Positions 43,033 through 53,653 of a stretch of 64,000 bases of DNA are shown one piece after another (the stretch's first letter is position 1; each line of letters begins with the position of its first letter). The notes under the pieces were generated by a model, which did no database searches, had not been told where the DNA came from, and was given only the letters and a program-made list of their open reading frames with translations. A program made the translations under genes and the position numbers. Origin of the DNA: Krasilnikovozyma curviuscula (taxonomy: Eukaryota > Basidiomycota > Tremellomycetes > Cystofilobasidiales > Mrakiaceae); contig MVAQ01000038.1 in assembly GCA_014825775.1 (NCBI GenBank), positions 60,946 to 124,945 on the forward strand, written 5' to 3'.

Positions 43033-45045
43033 TCAACAAACCCATTCCCAACCCTCATCCTTACCGTTTAAATCCTCACAGGGGACTTCACTCCCACTCT
43101 CCAATCCCCAAACGCTCTCAGCCCATAGTGCGACAGCGTTTCTCCCACTTAACACTTGAGTCTCCATCGTACTAATCCACGCTTCCTGAGCGGCCATGTA
43201 CAAAAAAGTCCTGTCTTCTTCACCAAAGGGCAAGATGGGAGCAAAGGTCGAGCGAGGTGGCATCACTGGATACGAGTGCCAGGTCTTTCTCAATAGCCAG
43301 GTGGGCTCGACACCGAAGATGCTGAGGATGAACGCATCCGTCGTAGGCTCAAGGGAGAAGATTTTGACGACGTATTCTGGTGGTTGTCCACCTCGAGAAG
43401 GGAGCTGGCCATGGTAGGTGATGCTCTGGAAAGGAATGTAGGCGCCGGAGGAGGAAGAGGTGAGGATCACTTGAGGGATTTTGGTTTTGGTAGAGAGATT
43501 GAAGAAGGTTGGAACTGGTGTAGGTGAGGTGGTTGTAAGGAGGGTCACGTATAGCTTGACGTATTCTTGTTCACTACGAAGAGAGGGGAAGTTATCAGCT
43601 TAGGCTTCCAAATTATTGAGATGTTAAAACTCACGGGATCAAAGGGGTAAGCTTATCATCGAACCCAGCATTTATCCCTGAGAAGTGGTAAGGAGCACCA
43701 AAAAAGACCGCATCAAAGATATCCTTGTTCGTAGTGATCTCCGCATCGACGGCAGCGGAGCGCGACTTGACAACCCATTTGGCGTCTGACTCGTTTCTCA
43801 GCACGCTGACCACCTGGAATGCCAGAAGAGCCTCAGTCTATAAATCTGAGTAAATTCCCATAAGCCACTTACTTCCGTGTTCAATCTCACGTCAGCATTG
43901 CTATCCTTTACAAACGCCTCGAAGATCCTCCAGTTCCCACCTTCAACCGAGCTCGCACCAGCGGCAGCCATTGATACGCCGCCGACCAAACCGTGAAGAG
44001 ACCTCACATCTTGGGCATAGTTCACCCTCGCACTCGCATCGATGACCTCCTCGACCCATTTTTTCCCGACGCCGACGGACTTCGATGCGAAGAGGTCGAA
44101 GGCGGATTGAGACGTAAGACTGGTATAGCCGAGTAAAGAAGAGAGGATTTCAACGGAGGTGTAGGGACCGTGGGTGAAGAGGTATGTCGGCGAATAGAGC
44201 TGAGAGAGCGCTCCAGTGAGTTTTGAGACGAAGGCTTTGGTTCGAGTCGGTGCCGTATATCCGTACCTCCATAGTGCTTTAGTGACATCCCACCATGATC
44301 CTGACCCCGACGTTGTGAAGATGAACTTGTTGCCATCCCAGATTCCAGTCATTGAGGAATCGTCTTCGCCTGCGCTCTCGGAAAGCCAGGGTTGGAGTGA
44401 CAAGCCAAAATAGTTGACGGCTTTCATCATGTTAAAATTAGCATCGACAAAGATTGATGCTCCCAGCTCTATTGGTGGTAGAGTGGGGTCTGAGTGAGGG
44501 TGGACTGTCGTCGAACGTCCTCCGATGTAAGACGATTTCTCGAATATCACAATTTCCAGCTCTTCACCGGTCCACTTTCCACCCCTACGCTGAACTTCTT
44601 GAATGGCACGATTAAGGAAGAAGGATGCTGCACTTCCGCTAGCTCCTGCCCCAATGATTGCTACTCTCCTCTTCTGGCCTGGATCGAGCTGGTCCGATGA
44701 CGCTGATGGTCTTCGAGTAGTATTCCATTCAGGATTGACTAACAGATCTTCTGCTTCTGACCGTAGGTTGGATAGCGATGTGAAAGGCGATGGAAGAAGT
44801 AGGTAGAACAAGGAGACGGCGAGGATGACGAGGATGAGGGCAAGTTTCAACCTTCTTGGTGCTGCTTTTTTACCTGGTCTAGGGGTATTCGTAGGAAGTT
44901 TATAGTACATCTTCTTGTCCTTGATGTGCTCCTACAACAGATGAGGTGTCAGCGACACAGAGAATGACATTTTATCAGAACACAGGTTCACCTCGCTTTT
45001 CTGGCCTTTAATTAGAGGCTCCTGTGGGGAAATTTCCGAGTCCAT
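43033..45045 (-). CDS. Prenylcysteine oxidase/lyase (FAD-dependent, PCYOX1 family), membrane-anchored
   Basis: FAD thioether oxidase that releases cysteine and prenyl aldehyde from prenylcysteine, in the secretory/lysosomal system. I place the start at 45045: exon 1 reads MDSEISPQEPLIKGQKSE and splices (gtgaac...ttgtag) in frame to EHIKDKKMYYKLPTNTPRPG; starting at the second Met (44910) is the alternative. A single hydrophobic segment LKLALILVILAVSLFYLLLP near residue 45 is a signal anchor. The Rossmann fingerprint VAIIGAGASGSAASFFLNRA follows, then EIVIFEKSSYIGGRSTTV, IELGASIFVDANFNMMKAV, the family region VGGVSMAAAGASSVEGGNWR, and a C-terminal YMAAQEAWISTMETQVLSGR. Stop TGA at 43033-43035; about 640 residues. 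Substrates could include remnants of farnesylated pheromones or Ras-type proteins. That link to nearby STE12 is inference. Confidence 0.9.
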
Positions 45046-45966
45046 CTAGGATTCGCAGCTAGCAACCAACCTCGTTAGAGTTCTTTTCGACTAATACTGC
45101 TGTATGAAGAAACTTCTTGGGTGTGAGTGGAAAGGTACCTTCCCTTCTGCGAGGATGTCGAAGAGGAGCAGCAGCCACACCTGCCAGCTTTAAGTGGTCT
45201 GCTGCAGTTTTTCCTGCGGATTGATAAGGATCCTGACGAGAATTCAAGTCAATCTTCATCCTCCTGGCTCTGTTTCCTCTATTAGAATAAGCAATGACAA
45301 GTTGCGACACTTGGAACAGCTAAAAGGAATTTATACAATGCAACATTTTGCAGATTTTCTACAACAAAGCCTGAAAGAATGTTACAAGGAAAGAGAACCA
45401 TTACAGACCGGTTTGGAGTCACCGGAGTGAGCAAACTCAGCAAACTCGACAAACGGTCAGATCACTGATCCTGCAGCTTGTTTCGAGCAATCATCCTCCC
45501 ATTCTACTTTTGCTGGTGTATCCTTTGTTCGCTGCAGGCAAGCCTTGTCAGAAGTTGGAATCCAACTTCTGAAATGTAGCTAAGCATTCTTTTCTCCCGT
45601 GAATGTACGAAAAATTGGGGACGTCAGTTGCGTTGACAGTCGCTAGTGTGCTTACGCTTATCTTCGCTTTACCGCCATTCGTGCTCTTTGAGTGGAGTAA
45701 AACTCCAGCTAGTATTACATAGTTACTGCTAGACTTGAACAGGAAGCCGAGTTGGCTGCTCGACGTTAGATCGGTGGTTCTCTTCTAGACTTTGACAAGG
45801 AATGATAAGACAGGTGCTCTGGCATGAAGAGTTAGCAGCAGGACCAGAGACTAATTCACTTTCCCCCTTTGGGCAAGGATAGAGAAGAAAGGTGATCTAT
45901 AGCTGTGACTGAAAGCAAAATCAAGCGATGTCCTACACGCATCAATGCCCAACATCCTCCACTTCT
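45046..45966. other. Intergenic: prenylcysteine lyase promoter
   Basis: About 920 bp. Open frames at 45059-45310 (-) and 45194-45430 (+) overlap each other and show no domain. No gene is called. Confidence 0.4.
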
Positions 45967-46484
45967 TTACGAGTCCTCGTAACCAGATGGGGGTGTTCGA
46001 GGTCGAATTGTTACTGTATTTGAGCCGATGAGTGTTGCAGTAGCATAACCGTAGTAGGAAGGTTGAGTAAGAGACACGGAGTGGGGAAATTAAATAAGTT
46101 TCGTTTTTCTCACGCCGTTGCCATTACGTAGGTACATACAAGGGTAAGTGCTCGTCACAGCTGGTACATCTTCTTTTCCAAAGTACTCCTTGATTGGTTT
46201 CTGGGCGTAGAAACCAACGGCTGAACAAAGGCACGACACCGCGCAGAGGGGAGAGAATCAGCTTCTGTTGGATGGGCAATTAGAGAGCGTCCCAAATCTC
46301 ACCAATAGCTCCACACCAAGCACCGAAGAAGAACAGGTGAGGACTGCTGTGAGCAGAGTATCGCTTGAGTCGAGATTGGACCAAGGTTAGTCCAAGAGCG
46401 GTACAAAATGGGGAAAATGGACCCAAGCAGCACAGAAGAGACGCTTACCAGCCACTGGTACGGATTTGATAGTGGAGTTGGCAT
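45967..46484 (-). CDS. Small single-pass protein resembling complex I 9.5-kDa subunit (NDUFA3-like)
   Basis: Four small exons, 46449-46484, 46303-46363, 46140-46220 and 45967-46013, join in frame with clean GT/AG sites (gtaagc, gtgaga, gtatgt). They give a 74-residue protein: MPTPLSNPYQWLRYSAHSSP, then a hydrophobic segment HLFFFGAWCGAIGAVGFYAQ, KPIKEYFGKEDVPAVTSTYP, and LTIRPRTPPSGYEDS. The pattern of aromatic-basic N-terminus, one membrane helix, then basic residues and a TYP-L-x-x-RPR-x-P-x-GYED tail resembles the fungal NADH:ubiquinone oxidoreductase 9.5-kDa subunit, a single-helix accessory protein of mitochondrial complex I. Identity is from remembered family pattern, not a search. The gene structure itself is well supported by four consistent phase joins. 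Confidence 0.7.
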
Positions 46485-46792
46485 CTTGAACACCTTCTCA
46501 ATTGTTGGACACTAAAAGAGGAGCTCTAGCTGGTGTCGAAAGGCACTCTTTTCGCTTCTTTCGAGCTTGGGGAACAGGCTAAGGAATATTCGTGACATTT
46601 TCTCTTACACCCCTTCTTACTCATGACTTCCCTTGACATAATTCAAATGTTTCCTTGCTAGATTAGGGGCTTGGCATCGTCCCTTGCTGTTATTGCGCTA
46701 CTTCTGAAACTGGTATCTATAACTTTGACAACGAAACACTACCGTGATCGTTGCTGGTATCTTGATAAAGGAAGTTATTCTTTTTCCCCATT
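46485..46792. other. Intergenic: promoter of the NDUFA3-like gene
   Basis: About 310 bp with no gene seen. It includes T-rich stretches just upstream of the small gene. Confidence 0.4.
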
Positions 46793-49315
46793 CTATTTCC
46801 TAGGCTCACCCCTTTCACCTGAAGCACTCCACCATCCACCAAACACCCCGCCCGAGCTGTTCCTTCTCCTGGGAGGCGATTCGCCAGCAGCAGCAGCCAC
46901 TTCCTCCTGAGCAGTGACCATGCCAGTATCACTTTCATCCGCGCTGTAGGTCGTTGTCGGGCGTTGTATGTCGAGCGAGCGCGACGCCCGTCGCCTCTCC
47001 TCATCCGATGTGATGGGGTCATTCAACCAGATCTCTGTATTCCGCCCCTCAAACCCACCACCGAGCTGCTCGGCAATCGAGTCGAGCTGTGAGCTCGATC
47101 CCGAGAGTGGTCGTTGGTGGCCTTGGACGAGGTTTCGGGAGGTGCCAGAGGTCGAGGGGAAGTGGATAATGGACTCAGCGTCTTCCTCGGAAGAGTAGCC
47201 ACCGATATCGGACGAGTCCCGCCTTCGTTTCTTTAGAGCACCAGCCTCGTCACCAGATTGTGTTGCTGCTGTTCCAACGGACCCAATAGTACTGAGCTTA
47301 CGCACCAGACGGCCGTCGCCCATGCGGACGAAAATTTGTGGCTTAGGGGAGGCGGAAGGCATGGGGCCAAATGTCTGGCCTGGCGTGCCTGGCGAAGACA
47401 ATGTTCTCGGTGGTGATTGTGAGCGTGGAACCTGAGATACAGAGTTAGAGCTAGAAGAGGTTGCGAAGAATGGGGCAAGCGACGAAGAGGGCATATGCTG
47501 AGATGAGGGAAGCTGTTGGCCCATGGAGGAAGTCGTCGAGGAGGTAGAGCCATTGGATGAGTCTGATACAACAGATTGTCTGATGTTCTTAGGAACAGCG
47601 AGTACTCCAGAGGGAGAAGCCATTATCGACTGAAACGAAGCAATGTTCTCCACGGATGGCGAGTGGGCGGGAGGAGGTGGGATCGCTATCGAGGGCCTCG
47701 TTGGTTGTGTTTCTCGAGTTGGTGCAAGGGGCTGTGGCTGTGGTGAACGAGGTTCTGGTAGGGGTGGGGTGGGGTGCTGGGTGGTGAGAGGGAACACAAA
47801 CTCCTGAAGAGCGTAAGCGGTATTTCGCTTGTTGTCAACGCCGTCGTCTTCAGTTGGGACGGACGTTTGAAGGACAGATGGAACGAAAGGCATCGTGTGC
47901 CGTTCCTGAGCAGCTGAATCAGCTAATTGTCGTTCTCCAAATTCCTCGTCATACGGTGATGATGCGGCAGAGGTGGATTCGTTGCGAGCCCACGTTGAAG
48001 AAAATCGAGGATCGAGCGAAGGATCTAAAAGATCGAGTGTAGGAGAAGGAATTGGTGGTGAGTTGACTGCCAGTTTGGAATAATCTACTGGTTTCCGTCC
48101 AGGTGGAGAGATTCTTCGTCCACCACCAGCATTGGAGACGGATTCAGCAGAAGGCAGCATTCGCAGCGCTGGCTGGAGTGGTATCGTCTGAGCGGCCGGC
48201 AGATACTGACGGACCATTGTTGCAGGTGGTGACGCAACTGGTGTATCAAATCGAGCACCAGGAGTTTCTGAATGCTGCTGAGTGTGATGCTGTTGCGGTA
48301 GAGGGTATGGGTACTGATGGTGGTAAACATAGTCTGTCTGCGGCTGGACTTGTTCAGGGTAAAGACCATAAATAGGACCTGTCTCCGCTGCTGGGTGGAC
48401 TGATCGTCGACGGCGCTGATAGTGTTTCAGAGTTTCCTTATGCTCATCGATTGTGGGAGGGGATGAAGGGGCGAGGAGGAGGTCGGATGCAGACTGCAAG
48501 AGGGTGATAGTCTGGTAAATACAGAAGAAGTAGAGCACCTAGATAACATTTTGAACAACGAGATTAGAGAATGAGATAAAGGGAATGGAGCGCCAGGTAC
48601 TCACCACCAACAGTACGGTCCCTCCAAAACGCGCACAAAGTACACCGACCCAACCGTTCCAAACATAAGTCCCACAAAGACCACCTGCACTACCCCAAAC
48701 AGCGTCCATATCCCACCCACACCTGCCAATAAAACCTCTGGTCCCGTCACTGTTCCGCCACAGTTCGAAAATTACTATTTGCAGAGCGGCGACAGCGACT
48801 ATGGCGAACGACATCACACAGTTGAGGAGGATGAAGAAGATGGTGAGGTTTCCTATGGGAGGTCTTTGAATCTATGTGATAAAAAGGCATGATTAAACCA
48901 GAAAGCGGGTCAAAAATTAAATTAGAGTGACGTGCGGGCGGGTAGACCTAAGAACAAAGAATAACGCACGAATGGTAGAAGAAAGAGGACGCAGATGAAC
49001 GAAATGGCTGCAAGTAGGGAGACGATAAAGAAGACCAGGTTGAGAGAATGTATTACTGGGTCCAAATTATTCACTGTAGATAAGAAAAAAAAAGTAAAAT
49101 GAGCTTCCCAACCCATAAAATCGGGGAAGCGGAAACGACGCACAGAAGACGGCGATGAAATATCGAATGGTCGTCCAGACTGTCCAGCCAAGCAGCACAA
49201 CACCCAGGAGGAGAGCAAACAGCTTGTAGGTATTGCCATGCTTCCTTTGAGCGAGCGTCTGGCGCTGCTTGAGGAGATCTTGAGGATTCGGTGCAGACTC
49301 TGAAATGGAACCCAT
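46793..49315 (-). CDS. Multi-pass membrane protein with long disordered Ser/Pro-rich tail, unknown function
   Basis: Start MGSISESAPNPQDLLKQRQT at 49315, stop TAG at 46793-46795. Exons join across GTNNGT donors to give about 750-780 residues. Hydrophobic segments: YKLFALLLGVVLLGWTVWTT, LNLVFFIVSLLAAISFICVL, LTIFFILLNCVMSFAIVAVA (extending to LQIVIFEL), a Gly-rich stretch with Cys residues, and GTVLLVVLYFFCIYQTITLL: four to five helices in the first 200 residues. The remaining ~570 residues are low-complexity S/P/Q with basic patches (YQRRRRSVHP, LKKRRRDSSD) and acidic patches, typical of a cytosolic regulatory tail. No family is recognised. Fungal-specific hypothetical proteins with this topology are common. 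The next two genes toward higher coordinates are also unassigned. Confidence 0.7.
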
Positions 49316-49786
49316 CCTGCTGCGTTGCCTACCCTGCCCTCCGTTTCCTTCCTACGACAAGCCTCAGCTGAGGGACGGAACCTCAATCACTGACTTCTTT
49401 ATTGTAAGCCAAGGGAGGCACGGCTATCCTTCGAGGAGGTATATAGAGAAAATTGTTGACAGTTGGTATTTGGTATTTGATTGACCGAGTATAAGTTTTT
49501 TGGGTGTCTTTCGTCCCGAGGAGAGGTCAGTCTTAGACGGTAGAGCCATAGACCCAGATTGTGTGTGATCGAGTAGAAGCCCTCCCCGAAACCCATCCTC
49601 GTTGCGGTACAGCGCCAGGCCGAGGTGGTGGGAGGATCTGAAACCTCTGAAACAGGCGGGACACGAACGCTTCAGGTAATTTTTTTTCTTCGTGGCTTCA
49701 TTATAATATCCCCTCGCCGCCGTGCGTTCTATGTTCTTTGGTACGCAAAACAAATACTTGAGACAGTTTCTAGCGAGAGGACTCAT
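49316..49786. other. Intergenic or 3' exon region of the 49.8-50.2 kb hypothetical gene
   Basis: Two overlapping minus-strand frames are open (49424-49786 and 49399-49596). One of these could be a further exon of the small gene upstream (acceptor cctgtttcag near 49650), but I cannot choose a frame. Otherwise nothing is seen. Confidence 0.3.
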
Positions 49787-50178
49787 TCACCGCTTCGAGA
49801 AGAACAATCGCGTCGAGCGCGCCACTGGATTTGATGGCAGAGGAACGCACATCGATTGACTCACCCCGTCATTCTTTCGAGACGGCATGTGCTTAATGAC
49901 CACCACGTATCCGAGTGCACCTAAAGATTGAATGATTCGAAGATCATCTAGCTCGAGTCGAAGGCAGTGGTCGTCGCGAGACCAGCCAATTTGCCCAACA
50001 GCTCGAGGCACGATCTACATTGGGCGTTGGTCCCTTCAAACAGAAGGAACTGTCTTCCTTTCCTACCTACCTCGATGACGTTCTTCCTCGTTGAACGAAT
50101 AGCAGAGCCTACCTCGCGTGCCATCCACTGCGAAGTCTGAATTGGCACGCGCAAGGTAAAGTTCGCGCTAATTGCCAT
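49787..50178 (-). CDS. Small hypothetical protein
   Basis: Start MAISANFTLRVPIQTSQWMA at 50178. Exon 1 ends VIE before gtaggt, and exon 2 starts after atgtag. The in-frame join reads STRKNVIEIVPRAVGQIGWS, followed by DDHCLRLELDDLRIIQSLGA and LGYVVVIKHMPSRK. A second gtgagt donor follows KNDG. If it is not used, the frame ends RLFFSKR at 49787; if used, the 3' exon is not resolved. No family is recognised. It shares a short (about 130 bp) head-to-head promoter with the plus-strand gene starting at 50312. Confidence 0.45.
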
Positions 50179-50311
50179 TTCTCTCCATAGCGTGTTTCAA
50201 GGATTCGATACAGTGGGTGAACAAGATATAAGATGGCAACCTCACATTTACATGTATCTCGACCACGTCCCTTCCACTATTACTTTTGCATCCCAGCTCA
50301 ATCGCTGCAGA

Positions 50312-51887
50312 ATGAGTCCTTCGCCACCGCCGACCGACAAACCCACGGGGTTCTGCTACTTTCTCAAGGGGAACTGGACCGGAGACATCTTGTCACGTAC
50401 GAATATGGAATCTGAAACGTAAGCCACTACGCAGCTGCTGATATTCCTAACCAGTTTTAGACTGACCAACGCTGCTGCCCCTCTCTGCTCTTGCCATCGC
50501 CAGTAATGCCAACTGGCCTCTGTACATCATCTCTTTGCTCGTCGTCTTCCCTCTACATCTCCTCAGAACCATTCTCACCGCCCCATTCTACTGCATCTCC
50601 TGGATACTGAGGGGATGTGGTGATGAAGATACTGGTGATCTCGAAGCTAACCGAGCCGTCACAACATCAAAATCCCACTCGCAGTCTTCTGGCTTCAGCG
50701 GTAGCACCATCCTGAATCAGCCCCCCGACGACTGGAACCACATCTCGAAGTACAATGAAAAGGACTCAGACCATACACCAAGAAATTCGTACTTGTCCAA
50801 GCTCCTCGCTACACCACCAGAGTCACCAACAACACCAGTCCGTTCGTCCTCTTTGAAGGTTAACCTTACGCCGCCGCCGAAGTGCATCCTCCGTCCCAAC
50901 GTACCAGAACCGCTTATAATAGATATTTCACCAGAGAAATCGCAGTATGCAGTCACGAACAACATATCACCACAGACCGCCGACCTTCGTTTGAACTCTG
51001 TGCGATCTGGTTCGAGTAAACACTCCAGTAAACGTGGCAGCGAAGGCTTCACTCGTGCTTCTCCAATAAACTTACCTCCTTCACGTCCTGACAGTCAGCA
51101 AACTCAGCTCTCAGTCTCAACTGACCCATCGCACACTATGGTCCTGTCAGCTTCAAACTCCAGCTCGCGCAGCAACAGCCAGAACCGTCTCTCTACCGAG
51201 ACTGCTAGCACTTTCAGCTATTCTCAAAAATCCGCCATCAACAGCATTCCAGGTCACGTCCTTGGAACGTCGACCCACAAAAAGCCCAAGATCCCAACGT
51301 TTGTCTCGCCTGACAAAAGAAGACCTTCAACGGCTCCTAACTCCCAATCGACTCCTCCTCGCTTTGACTTCCGCGTGCCTGTTCCAGCTCTACCCGACGA
51401 CCATTCCAAAACCTCCCCTTACACGCCCTCGAAAACGCATTTCACAGAGAACAAGAAGGAAGTCACGACTGGTGTCATCCCTCTTATCCTCACGGCCGTC
51501 ACAACCCCTTCCTCCGCGCGCAACACCAACCGCGACTCTTCGAGCGCTGCTGTGAGCACTGGCTTGATGAGAGCCTGCACCGTCAATGATGCGGACACCG
51601 CTATCGGTGACCTCAAAATCCTCTACGAGACAAAGAACAGGCTCGCGCTCGAGAATGGGGGGAGCAGCTCGACGCTGGGATCCTCCATGGTGTATGACTC
51701 GGCTGATCATTCCGGAAATGCAGTTTCTCTCAATTCAGGCGCGCCCAGTTTGCTCCCCCCTTCAGCCAAGAAGGTCAGAGGGAACACCCCTCGACCCGAC
51801 ACGGCGGATGATCCGTACGGTGTCAGAAGAGATGTGTTTGGCTTCAAGGCGACGATCACTCCTGGTGATGAGGAAAAACAGGATTAG
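50312..51887 (+). CDS. Small membrane-anchored protein with long Ser/Thr/Pro-rich tail, unknown function
   Basis: Two exons: MSPSPPPTDKPTGFCYFLKG... ends at MESET, with the intron at about 50418-50502, then NANWPLYIISLLVVFPLHLL joins in frame. About 495 residues, stop TAG at 51885-51887. One extended hydrophobic region (YIISLLVVFPLHLLRTILTA then FYCISWILRG) lies at residues 42-75, with a Cys near its end. The rest is disordered and rich in S, T, P and N (SKHSSKRGSEGFTRASPIN; many TP/SP sites), suggesting phosphoregulation. The frame is open without interruption for 450 codons, so the gene is real. No family is recognised. The arrangement of membrane segment then disordered tail is like the neighbour at 46.8-49.3 kb, but they share no obvious sequence. 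Confidence 0.75.
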
Positions 51888-52088
51888 TATTGAAGCAGTT
51901 TGTAAATCGACGAGGCTCTGCTAGCTAGCTTTCAAATGTTTATGCTTTAAGTGAATGGCTCGCATTCTCATGTTAACGAAGGACCGGTTCTGTGTTTGTA
52001 GCATACGATATCCAATCTTAGTGTATTCCTGCTTCTCTGTAATTATCGACCTAATACATTCTATTGTCGAAAGTTGAGGTAAGAGAAT

Positions 52089-53297
52089 CTAGAAGCCGAG
52101 CGCATTTGAATCCTCCCTGTCAACCCCGAGATCCTCATTCGTCACACCACTCTCACGGAAACTTTTCAACACAGACACAAAATCACTCTTCTCATCTTCA
52201 CTGAGCCCGCCTCTCGTCGCCAAACTAATCAAACACCTGATGGCCTTCTCTCTAAAATCCACGTCAAGCTCCGCATGCTCACCATTGACTCCGTAAGGTA
52301 GCCTGCTCTCATCCTTCAAACTACTAATCAGCGCTTCGATCAAACCACTGTTCTCCATTTCTTTTATCAGAGACTTGTCGTTCGTGGGGGTTTGGACGAT
52401 GAGAGTGTTGAGCAGGAAGACGACTTTGCGGCGGACTTGAATGTCAGGATCGCTTAGCAGAGAAAGGAGGGGTGAAAGTGATGGAAGCAGGGTTGTAGTT
52501 GAGACCGGTGCGTGTTTTAGAGCTCCTGACAGGCAGTAGAGAGCCCTCGATCGGAGACCGGTTGATGTTGACGTAAGGTAGGGCAAAATGGAAGGGATTG
52601 GGTTCTTTGTGAGGAACTAAGGGAACGCCATGCCGAAGGTCGTGTCACACAGTCAGTATCAGAATATAGAAAGGTGAAGCATACGAATGAGACTAACATC
52701 AGCTTGCGCTTTAGGATTGTTGTTGATTGCTGTTCCTGCCACCCAAAGCGCTGCTTCCTTCAGCGCCGGGGAGGTTGACGTCGAGGAAGGTCCAGCGAAG
52801 AATGAAGTTATCGGATCCCACATCTTGAGATTCTCCAGGTTGGCCGCGTTATCAAACTGCTCTACCAGCTATATGTAGAAGCAGCAGACGGGAAACGCAA
52901 ATTAGCCCAGACGACCTAAATCTTCCTTTCGAAGCATACCATCCAGTATGACCTGAAAGAGAATGACTTACCAGTTCCATGTTATCTAAATGCTCTAACC
53001 TCTCATCCTCCTCCTTCGTCTCATCCAACGCTCCTTCTAGGGCTTCTTTCATGAGGACACCGTCACTTTTACCCATCAGAGCGTCCCACAGCTTTGGATC
53101 CTTCAGGTCTTCTCTTTTACCAGCCGCAACATCAGCAGCCAAAGCATGCAGCTCTGAAGCATCTCCCGTTGGTCCGACTGAATTCGTGATACCCCTGCAA
53201 GAAAAGTAGCAAAGAAGGTGAAGTAATGAGAACAGGTCAACTACGGCCACCAAAGGTCATAGGTGAAAACATACCAGTTCAGTAGTGATTGTTCCAT
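52089..53297 (-). CDS. FES1: Hsp70 nucleotide exchange factor Fes1 (HspBP1 family)
   Basis: Cytosolic armadillo-type exchange factor that releases ADP from Ssa-type Hsp70. Start MEQSLLNW at 53297, with the first intron right after the start exon, then GITNSVGPTGDASELHALAA. Stop TAG at 52089-52091; about 330 residues in about five exons. Conserved features: the LLNWGI N-terminus seen in Fes1 proteins; LVEQFDNAANLENLKMWDPI; AALWVAGTAINNNPKAQADF (the NNPKAQ armadillo signature); SRALYCLSGALKHAP; and VRRKVVFLLNTLIVQTP. It converges with the Ser-rich membrane protein gene, 200 bp away. Confidence 0.93.
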
Positions 53298-53653
53298 TGC
53301 GTCTAAGTTTGATTTAGAAATTGTAGTCAGTTGGGAATTAGCTTCAAAAAACTCCAGCCGGTTGGCTATTACAGCATTGGTGGCGTCAGCTTTCCGAAGA
53401 AAGTTCCAGTGGGTGCGAGGGCAAAATTTGGTTCATCTCGATTTGGAGGACAGCATCCCATAAAAAGTAGCTCTTGATCGCATAAAAGTAAAGGAACCAT
53501 GACAGAGAAGCAAAGAAATCATTCCGTCAAGAAAAGCTGAGGAATGTCCGGTCGAACGCAACGCGCAATCAAGAAAAAAATCGTCTTTATGATTCGTGTA
53601 CAATCACTTCTCCTTGAAACACCTCTTATTCCGTTCTATTGTTGCTTCTCCAG
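53298..53653. other. Intergenic: FES1 promoter and NHX1 3' side
   Basis: About 360 bp with no gene seen. Confidence 0.4.

Noticed and set aside
35866..45045. Mating-type locus
   Set aside because: STE12 is present, but no pheromone CAAX peptide, STE3-type receptor, STE20, STE11 or SXI homeodomain gene was recognised; linkage to MAT is not supported.
45059..45310. 83-codon minus-strand ORF upstream of the prenylcysteine lyase
   Set aside because: Overlaps a plus-strand ORF in the promoter region; no recognisable motif.
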